From: Hydractinia symbiolongicarpus
Taxonomy: Eukaryota > Cnidaria > Hydrozoa > Anthoathecata > Hydractiniidae
Direction of reading: 5' to 3'
Assembly: GCF_029227915.1 (NCBI RefSeq)
Contig: NC_079875.1
Span: 29,202,001 to 29,266,000, forward strand
DNA length: 64,000 bases
Of this stretch, positions 31,303 through 39,516 are shown piece after piece. The translations under genes were made by a program, and so were the position numbers. The notes below the pieces were generated by a model. It saw only the letters and a list, made by a program, of their open reading frames with translations, searched no databases and was not told the origin of the DNA. How positions within the stretch are numbered: position 1 is the first letter of the stretch; every line of letters begins with the position of its first letter.

Positions 31303-33359
31303 GAAACCGTGTTTACATATAAAAAATTATTTAAATAATTCAAAAAATTATTGGCTAAAAATACTTTCCCATTATCATTTAAGTGTAGACCATCTTTCCA
31401 CAAGTTGAGCTCTTTAATCATTTCGTTGTTTACAAAAATATGGTCGTGTGCAATAGCTTTATCTTCTACGGCTCTATTCACTTTATTAATTTTCTCAAAA
31501 TATACTCGCTTGCACCTGATGATACTTGATATAAAAACTTTTTCCACGCCATGCTCTTTACATTTATCTGCTATGTTTACGATGTTATTAGCAATTTTTT
31601 CTTCAGTATTGTCGTTTTCGTCCATATTAAGAAGATCGTTAATTCCTACGTGCAACACAACGATATTGCGGCGCTCGTCGATTAGGGTGGGTAGGGCATA
31701 AAGGCCAAGATTCTTCACATTTGTACCTGGAAAACTTTTTATTCTTGCATCACCATTTTTCAAGTGTCTATTAAATTCTCTTGTCTTAATTCCCTTAGGA
31801 ATACTATCGCAGATGATTCTGATTTTTTTCTTTTCCGTGGCTGGCTCTCTCATACCTTGTTGATCATTGTTAGTATTATAAAAGTATTTTTCCCTTTCCG
31901 GATAGTGACTTACAACTGGATTTGGCCTTCTGGGAGGAAACGTTATATTACGTGCATTTGTTGACCCATTAGTTTGTGACAAAAACCTTCCACTTGATTG
32001 ATTGTCAGAGTCTGTATTAACGTTTGTATTGTTAGGGTTTTCAAAGTTTAAAACCTCATGAGGAAGATTATCAAATCTATTTCTCGAAGTATAATCATAA
32101 TAATTACTACCTGACTTTGTAGATGGTGGTCCTCTGGGGACTTTATGCCAATTATCGATTTTTTCTGTTCTGGTTGACCGTGCTTGTGTTACGTTGTTGT
32201 TGTTTTCAAAGTTTAAAACCTCATGAGGAAGATTATCAAATCTATTTCTCGAAGTATAATTATAATAATTACTACCTGACTTTGTTGATGGTGGTCCTCT
32301 GGGGACTTTATGCCAATTATCGATTTTTTCTGTTCTGGTTGACCGTGCTTGTATTACGTTGTTGTTGTTTTCACAAAGTTGAATAATAAGATTCCTATAT
32401 TCTTTTAATTCGTCCTTTAAAAAACTATTTTCTTGTCTAAGCTGTTCCACTAAATCATCAGAAAAACACTTTCGAGTTTGATCGATTTTATACGTAAAAT
32501 ATTCTTTTAGGTCACTGATTTGTGTGACCAGACCTTGAAAAACTTCAAACTCACGACAACTGGAGATTTCTTTTGACAAGAAAGATTCTTCTTTTGCCGA
32601 CGACATATTTAAACCACTCTCTTCAGAAATCACAAATTCTTCGTTATCTTCGTCACTGCGTTTCTGTAAATCAACATTTTCGTTATCTGTTTTACAAAAT
32701 CTATAACTTTGTTTACCATTACTCTCTGTAACGTAAATAAAATCTTTATCACACAAAGTTTCCAATGTAGACTTTATTACATCAGGTTCTAAGTCTTTTG
32801 TATTATTCATTATGGCGTCTTTCCTTTCAAAATCTAAAACATGAACTTGAGAACTGTACGATTGACCGCCTTCATGGAGAAATAATAAGATTGTAATAAG
32901 ATCCTTTGTCGGATCAGCCGAGATCTTTAAATAGTACATTCTATTGTCAAGGTGCTTCCGTACTTTGTCAACGTAATCATATTTGTTCATAATGACAATT
33001 GAGCCACCTTTATCGGCTTTTTTAATTACCATGTTTTTTGAAAGGTTTTTTAGACTTTTGTATTCTTCGGGAGTGCAGTTGTATTCATCTTTCAGGAGCG
33101 GGGAATCGTTAATGAACATTTCAATATCAGCATGGATGGAATTTATATATTTTAGGAGAGTTGTGTTTTTAGGTTTAGGTACCATCCAGTCAGACCGACG
33201 GTGAAGACCTGCTTGAGGTCGCGGCTTCTGATAAAAATAATATTTTGTGTACATGCATTTTTGTAATTTATTGAGCGCTAACGCAAGGTGTTCGCGGGAG
33301 TTTAACATATGTAGGTGTTGGAATAAATGTGAGGCCTTTATTTTAAATGGAGTGGCCAT
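31287..33359 (-). CDS. Chimeric ORF1: Penelope-like N-terminus plus LINE ORF1 with SGNH esterase
   Basis: A 690-codon open frame. Residues 1 to about 165 contain MVIKKADKGGSIVIMNKYDY and DNRMYYLKISADPT, the N-terminal signature of Penelope-like reverse transcriptases. After that comes LINE ORF1: a possible winged-helix-like segment (VIKSTLETLCDKDFIYV), a coiled-coil region (VEQLRQENSFLKDELKEYRN), two copies of a 55-residue repeat, and a C-terminal SGNH/GDSL esterase-like domain (ICDSIPKG, VVLHVGINDLL, WKDGLHLNDNGK). The esterase has Cys in place of the first Gly. In LINEs ORF1 binds element RNA. The join is continuous in frame. Confidence 0.75.
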   Translation of the reverse strand: MATPFKIKASHLFQHLHMLNSREHLALALNKLQKCMYTKYYFYQKPRPQAGLHRRSDWMVPKPKNTTLLKYINSIHADIEMFINDSPLLKDEYNCTPEEYKSLKNLSKNMVIKKADKGGSIVIMNKYDYVDKVRKHLDNRMYYLKISADPTKDLITILLFLHEGGQSYSSQVHVLDFERKDAIMNNTKDLEPDVIKSTLETLCDKDFIYVTESNGKQSYRFCKTDNENVDLQKRSDEDNEEFVISEESGLNMSSAKEESFLSKEISSCREFEVFQGLVTQISDLKEYFTYKIDQTRKCFSDDLVEQLRQENSFLKDELKEYRNLIIQLCENNNNVIQARSTRTEKIDNWHKVPRGPPSTKSGSNYYNYTSRNRFDNLPHEVLNFENNNNVTQARSTRTEKIDNWHKVPRGPPSTKSGSNYYDYTSRNRFDNLPHEVLNFENPNNTNVNTDSDNQSSGRFLSQTNGSTNARNITFPPRRPNPVVSHYPEREKYFYNTNNDQQGMREPATEKKKIRIICDSIPKGIKTREFNRHLKNGDARIKSFPGTNVKNLGLYALPTLIDERRNIVVLHVGINDLLNMDENDNTEEKIANNIVNIADKCKEHGVEKVFISSIIRCKRVYFEKINKVNRAVEDKAIAHDHIFVNNEMIKELNLWKDGLHLNDNGKVFLANNFLNYLNNFLYVNTVSWGVP
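32041..32370. repeat. Two tandem 165-base repeats inside ORF1
   Basis: 32041-32205 and 32206-32370 are nearly identical and in frame. They encode two 55-residue copies that each include DNWHKVPRGPPSTKSGSNYY. The duplication looks recent, because only about two residues differ. Confidence 0.9.
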
Positions 33360-33960
33360 GGTTGGTTAAAGTAATATTTGAGAGATTGACAACAAGGTTA
33401 TTTGTTTGTTTATGTTTTATTTTCTTATAAAATTGTTGTTTAACAGAGTTTTTTCTCTTTGAAGAAGGGGTCTGGATCTTAAAGTGTTCAGTGTTATACT
33501 TTACACCTGAAATGTGACCCGTTGTATTTGACGGGCACTTAATTATCGGTATTTTTATCGCTTCGACAAGTTTTTTGAAGGGTACTGTCCCTGTTGTTGT
33601 GGTTGTTGGAATCTTCGTGTTTGTTGAGAGCGTTGTTGTTGTAATCGTTGTTGCTATTGTTGATGAAATCGAGGTGTTTTTTGTTGTCGAAAACGTGGTT
33701 GTTTGCGATGTATGTGTTCGTTATTTGTTTTAAAGTGGTCATGGGAGCGTTTTCTATTTTCTCGAGTTGCCCCGTTTTGATTGTGTTCCTGAAATAAAGT
33801 TTTATTCAGGGTAGTTAATTCTCCCTCTCGGTGTTCCTGTTTGAGTTTGTCACGCTCGTTTTGATAAATGTTGATTTCCTGTTGGTGGTGTTCCAACAGT
33901 GTTTGCAGGAGGATTTCACTGCAGGAATGTTTAGTTGACATATACCGAATATTAAAGTTT
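32865..33960 (-). pseudogene. Penelope-like element 5' part
   Basis: Upstream of the chimeric ORF1 start, another frame reads NNLVVNLSNITLT and NKGLTFIPTPTYV, the motif just before the Penelope/DIRS-type RT. Further upstream a Gln/His/Asn-rich frame (33654-34001) ends QPRFRQQKTPRFHQQ. The frames are broken by shifts. The RT core, GIY-YIG domain and 3' end are absent, having been replaced by LINE ORF1. Confidence 0.65.
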
Positions 33961-33965
33961 CTTAC

Positions 33966-35054
33966 CAGTGCTAAATTGTAATCCGTCTTCTTTTGATTCA
34001 TTTCAGGTATATTTGCGTCCTTTTCCGAGTCCTTGTAAAATAAGACAATAGACTATCATTAAGAAGAATAATATATCACATTGTTTTACAAAATTTTTCT
34101 GTGTCCCGCTAAGTGATCATTTTATTATACTTAACAACAACTGACATATACCGAGTGTTAAAGTTTCTTACCAGTGCTAAATTGTAATCTGTCTTGATCT
34201 GATTCGCTTCAGGTATATTTGCGTCCTTTTCCAAGTCCTTTTAAAATAAGACAATATATTATCATTACGAAGAATAATATATCGATATGTTTAACAAAAT
34301 AGATGTGTCCCGCTAAGTGATCATTTTGTTATACCTAACAACAAATGGCATATACCGAATATTAAAGTTTCTTACCAGTGCTAAGTTGTAATCTGTCTTC
34401 TTTTGATTCGCTTCAGGTATATTTGCGTCCTTTTCCGAGTCCTTGTAAAATAAGACAATAGATTATCATTACGAAGAATAATCTATCGATATGTTTAACA
34501 AAATAGATGTGTCCCGCTAAGTGATCATTTTATTATACTTAACAACAACTGACATATACCGAATGCTAAAGTTTCTCACCAGTGCTAAATTGTAGTCTGT
34601 CTTGATCTGATTCGCTTCAGGTATATTTGCGTCCTTTTCCGAGTCCTTGTAAAATAAGACAATATGTTATCATTACGAAGAATAATCTATCGATATGTTT
34701 AGTAAAATAAGATTTTCCCGCTAAGTGATCATTTTGTTATACTTAACAACAACTGACATATACCGAATGCTAAAGTTTCTCACCAGTGCTAAGTTGTAAT
34801 CTGTCTTCTTTTGATTCGCTTCAAGTATATTTGCGTCCTTTTCCGAGTCCTTGCAAAATAAGACAATAGACTTATTATTAAGAAGAAGAATATATCGATA
34901 TGTTTAACAAAATAGATGTGTCCCGCTAAGTGATCATTTTATTATACTTAACAACAACTGACATATACCGAGTGTTAAATTTTCTTACCAGTGCTAAATT
35001 GTAGCCTGTCTGGTTTTGATTCGCTTGAGGTACATCTCCATTCTTTTCTGAACC
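33966..35054 (-). CDS. Gene B, six tandem 66-base micro-exons encoding a 22-aa repeat
   Basis: Six units, period 195-214 bases, hold exons at 33966-34031, 34172-34237, 34376-34441, 34580-34645, 34794-34859 and 34989-35054. On the minus strand each follows an ag and precedes gtaag or gtgag, is 66 bases and is phase 0. The repeat begins DSEKDANIPEA and ends TDYNLAL; the 5'-most copy is diverged (GSEKNGDVPQA). Introns are about 130-150 bases and also conserved. The plan is the same as in gene A (phase-0 micro-exons with an SEK near the start), but the unit sequence and length differ. Membership in gene B rests on strand, order and phase. Confidence 0.7.
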
Positions 35055-35700
35055 CTAGTAGAATAAGAGAATATGTAAGAAGTAGAATAAGATTATATAT
35101 AAGAAGAATGATATGTCACATTGTGATATATCGTTCACTAATTGATCATTAAAATTGTAAGTTATTTTTCGTGCTATTTTGTTGTATTTTTTTGGTAGAA
35201 CTAATAAAGGGTTATCAAGCATGTCGCAAAGTTGTAATTAATAACTGATTTGAACTCTGTGCGCGTTTTGTTTAAAAATGGTGATCATTTGGTTGGGTGT
35301 CGCAAAAAAAATGTAAGCTAATGTTACACAAATTACCACTGATTTGCTCTTTTATTGCGAGCGACTAATTAGACTAGATGAAATTGCGTCGCCTGTCGAG
35401 ATCTAAAAATGAGAAAGACTGAAAAGCTCTAGACGGTGTGAATAAGTTTGTTTTCCTTAGTTGCATATTTTATTTTACTTTACTGTGATCGAATGTGATA
35501 TAAATTGACTGTCAGAACATATAATGAATATAGTAACTTTTTTCGTCTGATTTTCAAAATTATTTCTTTTTTTAGAATGAAGTACCAAATTATTTTACCA
35601 TTTTTTCATAGTCTTTGTCCAGCATTAGTAGAATCTAAGTGAAAACAAATGCGGTAGTTTTTAACATTACACGTTAAGTATTACAATAAATTATTCTTAA
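35055..35700. other. Gene B intron-like sequence, nothing recognised
   Basis: AT-rich; no exon with a convincing motif on either strand. Confidence 0.4.
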
Positions 35701-35846
35701 TCTATATTATCTATATTATAATCCCCGTATACGTGTGTCTGTATGTCCGTCACGCAAAATGGTAATCGAAGTACCGAGACACAAGAATTGTGGTAAATAA
35801 AGGACAGGCTAACCCGTGGCTTTATCCACAGGCCTCCGACAAGTAG
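35701..35846 (+). mobile_element. Helitron-like short element, copy 2
   Basis: It begins after an A with TCTATATTATCTATATTATA and contains CCCGTATACG and CACGCAAAATGGTA. It ends with a hairpin CCGTGGCTTTATCCACAGG and a degraded CTAG (GTAG). Same family as 11380-11521 in the opposite orientation. Confidence 0.65.
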
Positions 35847-35849
35847 CTA

Positions 35850-36914
35850 TAATTAAATTTGTGCGTTTTGCTTTTGACAAGGATGCTTTGAGATTAATAC
35901 ATAGCTATTTAACTGGCCGGAAACAAAGAGTTAAAATAAACAACTCATTTAGTACGTTACTGGACATCTTATTTGGTGTGCCACAAGGGTCTATTTTAGG
36001 CCCACTACTCTTCAACGTTTTCCTGATAGATTTATTTCTGATAACGATTGAAACTGTTATAGCTAGCTACGCAGATGACAACACCCCATATACGTATGGG
36101 TCTGATAAAAATCAAGTTGTAGAAGACCTTGAAAAAACAGCAAAAAGAATGTTTATATGGTTTGCTGAAAACGGTATGAAAGCCAATGAAGCAAAGAGCC
36201 ATCTTCTTTCTAGCTTACCACTTGATACAAAATCTGTCGTTGGAGACACGTACATTGAAAACAGTGACCAACAGAAACTGTTAGGGATAAAAATATCGGA
36301 AATTAAAATTTGATTTGCATGTAACGGACTTATGTCAAAAAACCAGCCAAAAACTACATGCGTTAGCGCGTGTTGCACCTTACATGGATACTCAAAAAAG
36401 AAGAGTTGTTATGAAGGCTTTTGTTACCTCGCAATTCAGTTACTGTCCTTTGATATGGATGTTCCACAATAGAACACTGAATAACAGAATTAATAATCTG
36501 CATGTAAGAGCACTTCGAATAATCTATTGTGACCATACATCAACATTTAAGGAACTGTTACATAGAGATAAATCAAAAACGATACACGAAAAAAATCTTG
36601 AAACACTAGCTATAGAAATATATAAAGCTAAAAACAAACTCTCACCTGATATAATAAGTGATATTTTTCTGTTCCGTAGTAGCACTTATAATTTGAGAAA
36701 TGAAAGAGAACTTTGCTATCGCACAGCAAAAACGTCTACTTATGGCACTGAAACTATCTCAAATTTCGCGCCATAATTGTGGCGGATGATACCATCAAAT
36801 ATAAAAACATCTGAAACGTTACAAGAGTTTAAGTCAAAAGTTAAGAAATGGAATCCAGAAAGTTGCCCTTGTAGGTTGTGCAAACCGTATATTAATGGAT
36901 TAGGTTTTATTTGA
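35850..36914 (+). pseudogene. 5'-truncated LINE reverse transcriptase relic
   Basis: Frames at 35816-36313 and 36315-36776 read HSYLTGRKQRVKINNSFSTL, then GVPQGSILGPLLFNVFLIDL, YADDNTPYTYG, QFSYCPLIWMFHNRTLNNRI and a terminal CRLCKPYINGLGFI. This is the second half of a CR1/L2-like ORF2, close to the family at 39.7-46.9 kb. Frameshifts (near 36310) and a stop near 36775 disable it. It interrupts gene B. Confidence 0.85.
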
Positions 36915-37188
36915 CAGGCAGACTTTTATTTAGTATTTATAGCATTTTGAGGTTTGTTTTTGTTGTTTTTTCCCGAATTTTCTGGCATACCACTTCCTTG
37001 CAATATATAGGATCTCAAAAATAAAAGCTATAGTCTAACCATCCTTTATTTCAGGATGATGGTATGCAAAGCAAGGAAGTCAAATTAACTAAATTAATTG
37101 CCTTCTTCATTGACTTTAATTAATTAGCGACTTTTCCCGAGAAGCTAGAATTTTTTATGTTTTTTTACACGTCAATGTAAAAGAAATT

Positions 37189-37190
<2 letters not shown>

Positions 37191-37261
<71 letters not shown>

Positions 37262-37262
37262 T
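37191..37262. repeat. (AAT)n microsatellite
   Basis: About 24 perfect TAA/AAT triplets. It lies at the 3' side of the gene B kinase exon and would encode a run of isoleucines if read through, which is probably not translated. Confidence 0.95.
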
Positions 37263-37264
37263 GC

Positions 37265-38251
37265 TTTAAGTTATATTTTTTTACAACAGAACGAACTAAA
37301 AATTCATTAATTTTGTTACAAACTTCGGTAAACAAAAATGTTTTAAATACCTGCGAAATCGTTGGTCTTTTATGCTGGTCAGTGTGCCATGCCGACGAAA
37401 TTATGGGTAATATAAAATTGCATTTATTTTTAGCATACAACTGTTGTAAATCTTCTACGTGTGGTCTCATTCCTTTCTTCAAAGCTTCAACAATGAGGCC
37501 GTCGCTTACTATAGATAATGCGCTGCTCCACGGAGATGTTACATCAGCAAATAACTCAAATACGGCAATTGCCCATGAATATACGTCTGTGGCGAGAGAC
37601 ACGGTTCTTACTTGTTGCAGGCAAATCTCGGCAGCAGTATACGCTAAAGTCATGCCAAAGAGACCTTGATTCATATTTGTCAGCGTGGAAGTGATAGTGC
37701 CTTTAATATCGTACATGTCGTCAAAATCTGCTACCTTTACTACCACACGATCTGCTGTTCCGCAAATTAAAAGATTCGAAGGTTTAAAATCCTTATGAAC
37801 AATACCCTGATCGTGCAAAGCTTTCAACCCTGATGTTGCTTTTTTAACTATACCTAGTCTTTGTGCAAATACAAACTGCTCGTTTTCATTCAGAATTGAT
37901 ACCATTTGAGCCGCGTTCTGGACAACTTCTCCACTCAAGTCCAACTGGCAGTATTCCAAAAACTAAGGCTGAAGGCTTAAGTGAAGACCCGTAGAAGCAA
38001 ACAATATTTTTGAGTTTTAATTTACTTAAGGATTCTACTACTTTGTGTGATTTTCTCCTGGCGATATGCTGCTTAAACACTTTCACCGCTTTTATTTTGT
38101 CATTACAGAAATGTTTAAAAATTGTAGCAAACGCTCCCTCTGCTATTTTTTCAGAAAAATTTGCTGGCAAATTAATGTGAAACGGTGTGACATCTTTTAT
38201 ATTAGAAGAACCTTTCAGTGTGGTTAAAACGTCAATAGACTGTTTCTCATT
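37265..38251 (-). pseudogene. Gene B, protein kinase domain exon with one frameshift
   Basis: On the minus strand the exon starts after cttgaag at phase 0, in line with the preceding 48-base exon. N-lobe: IAEGAFATIFKHF (Gly-rich loop) and IKAVKVFK (ATP-binding Lys). A one-base excess in a T run near 37966 shifts the frame in the hinge (EYCQLDLSGEV). C-lobe: LHDQGIVHKDFKPSNLL (catalytic loop, Arg replaced by Lys), VADFDDMYD (DFG read as DFD), AYTAAEI (APE-like), DVYSWAIAVFEL. It looks like a TKL/RIPK-like kinase family expanded in cnidarians (from memory). DFD and HKD are non-canonical, so activity is doubtful. Start 38251 is the acceptor, not an ATG. Confidence 0.8.
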
Positions 38252-38314
38252 CTTCAAGCTAAGTATCTAAATGTAATTTGTTTCTTAAATTATAAGTCTT
38301 TGTTAAAAACTTAC

Positions 38315-38362
38315 ATTCAAAGCTTTCAAAGGCAGGACATAGGGATTTCTAGTTCTTTTGTC
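38315..38362 (-). CDS. Gene B, 48-base linker exon
   Basis: 16 codons (DKRTRNPYVLPLKALN), phase 0, between ttcttag and gtaagt. Same length, phase and position after SET as the gene A exon 4039-4086. Confidence 0.65.
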
Positions 38363-38475
38363 CTAAGAAGAAAATAAAGATGGTAAGGTTGTTTGAAAAG
38401 CAGAAGATTTTGTCTTAGGCATAACTTTGTTTTGACAGAACGTTACTAGGCTGTAAAATATTTGAAAAGTCATAC

Positions 38476-38668
38476 ACATCTCCAAGGTAAATTCACATCA
38501 CCATACGAATATCTGAGTTCTGTCCCAGGTGATATTTGATCCGCAAGTACAAATAAACAAAAGTGGACCTTGCTATTGACGGTAAGCGCTCGCATTTTGC
38601 AATTTGAAAATGCTACTGGACTATCCTTGACGTATTTGCCAAGTCGAAAAGCATGCGTTACATCAATA
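38476..38668 (-). CDS. Gene B, SET domain exon 3
   Basis: 193 bases, same as gene A. It reads IDVTHAFRLGKYVKDSPVAF (pseudoknot; NDS has become KDS), HFCLFVLADQI and ELRYSYGDVNLPWR. The donor is taken at TGT/gtatga to keep phase 0, though reading on gives a TGA stop two codons later. The Asn to Lys change in the YVNDS motif removes a residue usually needed for cofactor binding. Confidence 0.8.
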
Positions 38669-38753
38669 CTAAGTAATAAAAAATGTTGTTATAATAATAT
38701 CCTTAGCAAATTTCACTTGTATACAAGAAGAAATAAATTCTACAAGCGCTTAC

Positions 38754-38903
38754 CAATGTTTGTTATAGAAAAACAGGAAAGAACCCAGTGATTTGTCGTA
38801 ACTTTTTTGTCTTTTTTTCCCTTCGTCACTCGTAATAAACTCGCCAGGATACTCTAACAAAAACTCGCCTTTATAAAACGTTTTTTCAGCAAACACACCA
38901 AAA
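38754..38903 (-). CDS. Gene B, SET domain exon 2
   Basis: Encodes FGVFAEKTFYKGEFLLEYPG and GSFLFFYNKH. It is 150 bases against 151 in gene A. With the first available donor of the previous exon the frame would break. Using the second GT, 4 bases further at 39217, restores it and inserts one Ile after the glycine. So it is either a frameshift or a compensating donor shift. Confidence 0.75.
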
Positions 38904-39221
38904 CTTGAAAATATAAACCATTGACTTCATAATAACGTGCGTTACGAGTTTGGATTCTTTTTGTTTATAAGAACAATTAGGCTGAAGTATAGAAAATAAA
39001 ACCACGTTAAGAACAGGTCTCAAGCAAATTTTCAACTAAGTTATTAATGGCGATTTAAAACTTCGTGAAATGAAACCGTTTATAATAGAATTTTCTATCC
39101 CATTTTCTTATTTTATTTTCTTCTTTTTACTATTCTTATTTCCAGCAGTTTCTTAAAATTTGGTGTGTTTAATATTTAACAATAAGTTTCACAGACATTG
39201 CTGAGCTCGCTATATACATAC

Positions 39222-39330
39222 CAATACATTTATTGATAAACGTCTTCGTAAGTCCTTCTTGATCTTCATTTTGCAAGATGAACTTCCGAGGAACTTCATC
39301 ATGGTCTATCTTCAATCTTTTCGTTCGTTT
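39222..39330 (-). CDS. Gene B, exon upstream of the SET core
   Basis: 109 bases, identical in length to gene A exon 1918-2026. It reads KRTKRLKIDHDEVPRKFILQ, then DQEGLTKTFINKCIG. The acceptor is tgtaattacag style and the donor gtatgt. Its upstream exons would lie under or beyond the LINE at 39.5 kb. Confidence 0.75.
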
Positions 39331-39516
39331 CTGTAATTCAAATTACATAGCAAATTGAATTAGGAATTGGATTTTTTTAAAGTAGTATTTAAAATATCCA
39401 TTTACATAAAGTGAAAAATTTGTTAAATATTTGGCTGTTAGATACTTTAAACAGAATGTAAAAATTGGTTGTAGAACTAAAGTAACTGAATTTAAACACA
39501 TATGGTATTTTTGACA

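Larger units (their letters stand above)
29327..33359 (-). mobile_element. CR1/L2-like LINE inserted into the Polinton, endonuclease-deleted
   Basis: Minus-strand LINE with ORF1 (esterase type) and an ORF2 of which only the first part of the endonuclease and the reverse transcriptase remain. The 3' end has a short CAAAA-rich tail inside Polinton polymerase sequence. A perfect 9-bp stem-loop lies in the 3' UTR at 29338-29366. Its 5' side runs into Penelope-like sequence at about 32865 without an obvious poly-A or target duplication. Confidence 0.85.

Noticed and set aside
33966-35060. About 205-base repeats read as a simple satellite
   Set aside because: Each unit carries a 66-base open segment with splice signals on the minus strand and the same phase; listed as exons with moderate confidence.
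37187-37669. Plus-strand open frame with a poly-Ile start
   Set aside because: It is the microsatellite plus the reverse strand of the kinase exon.
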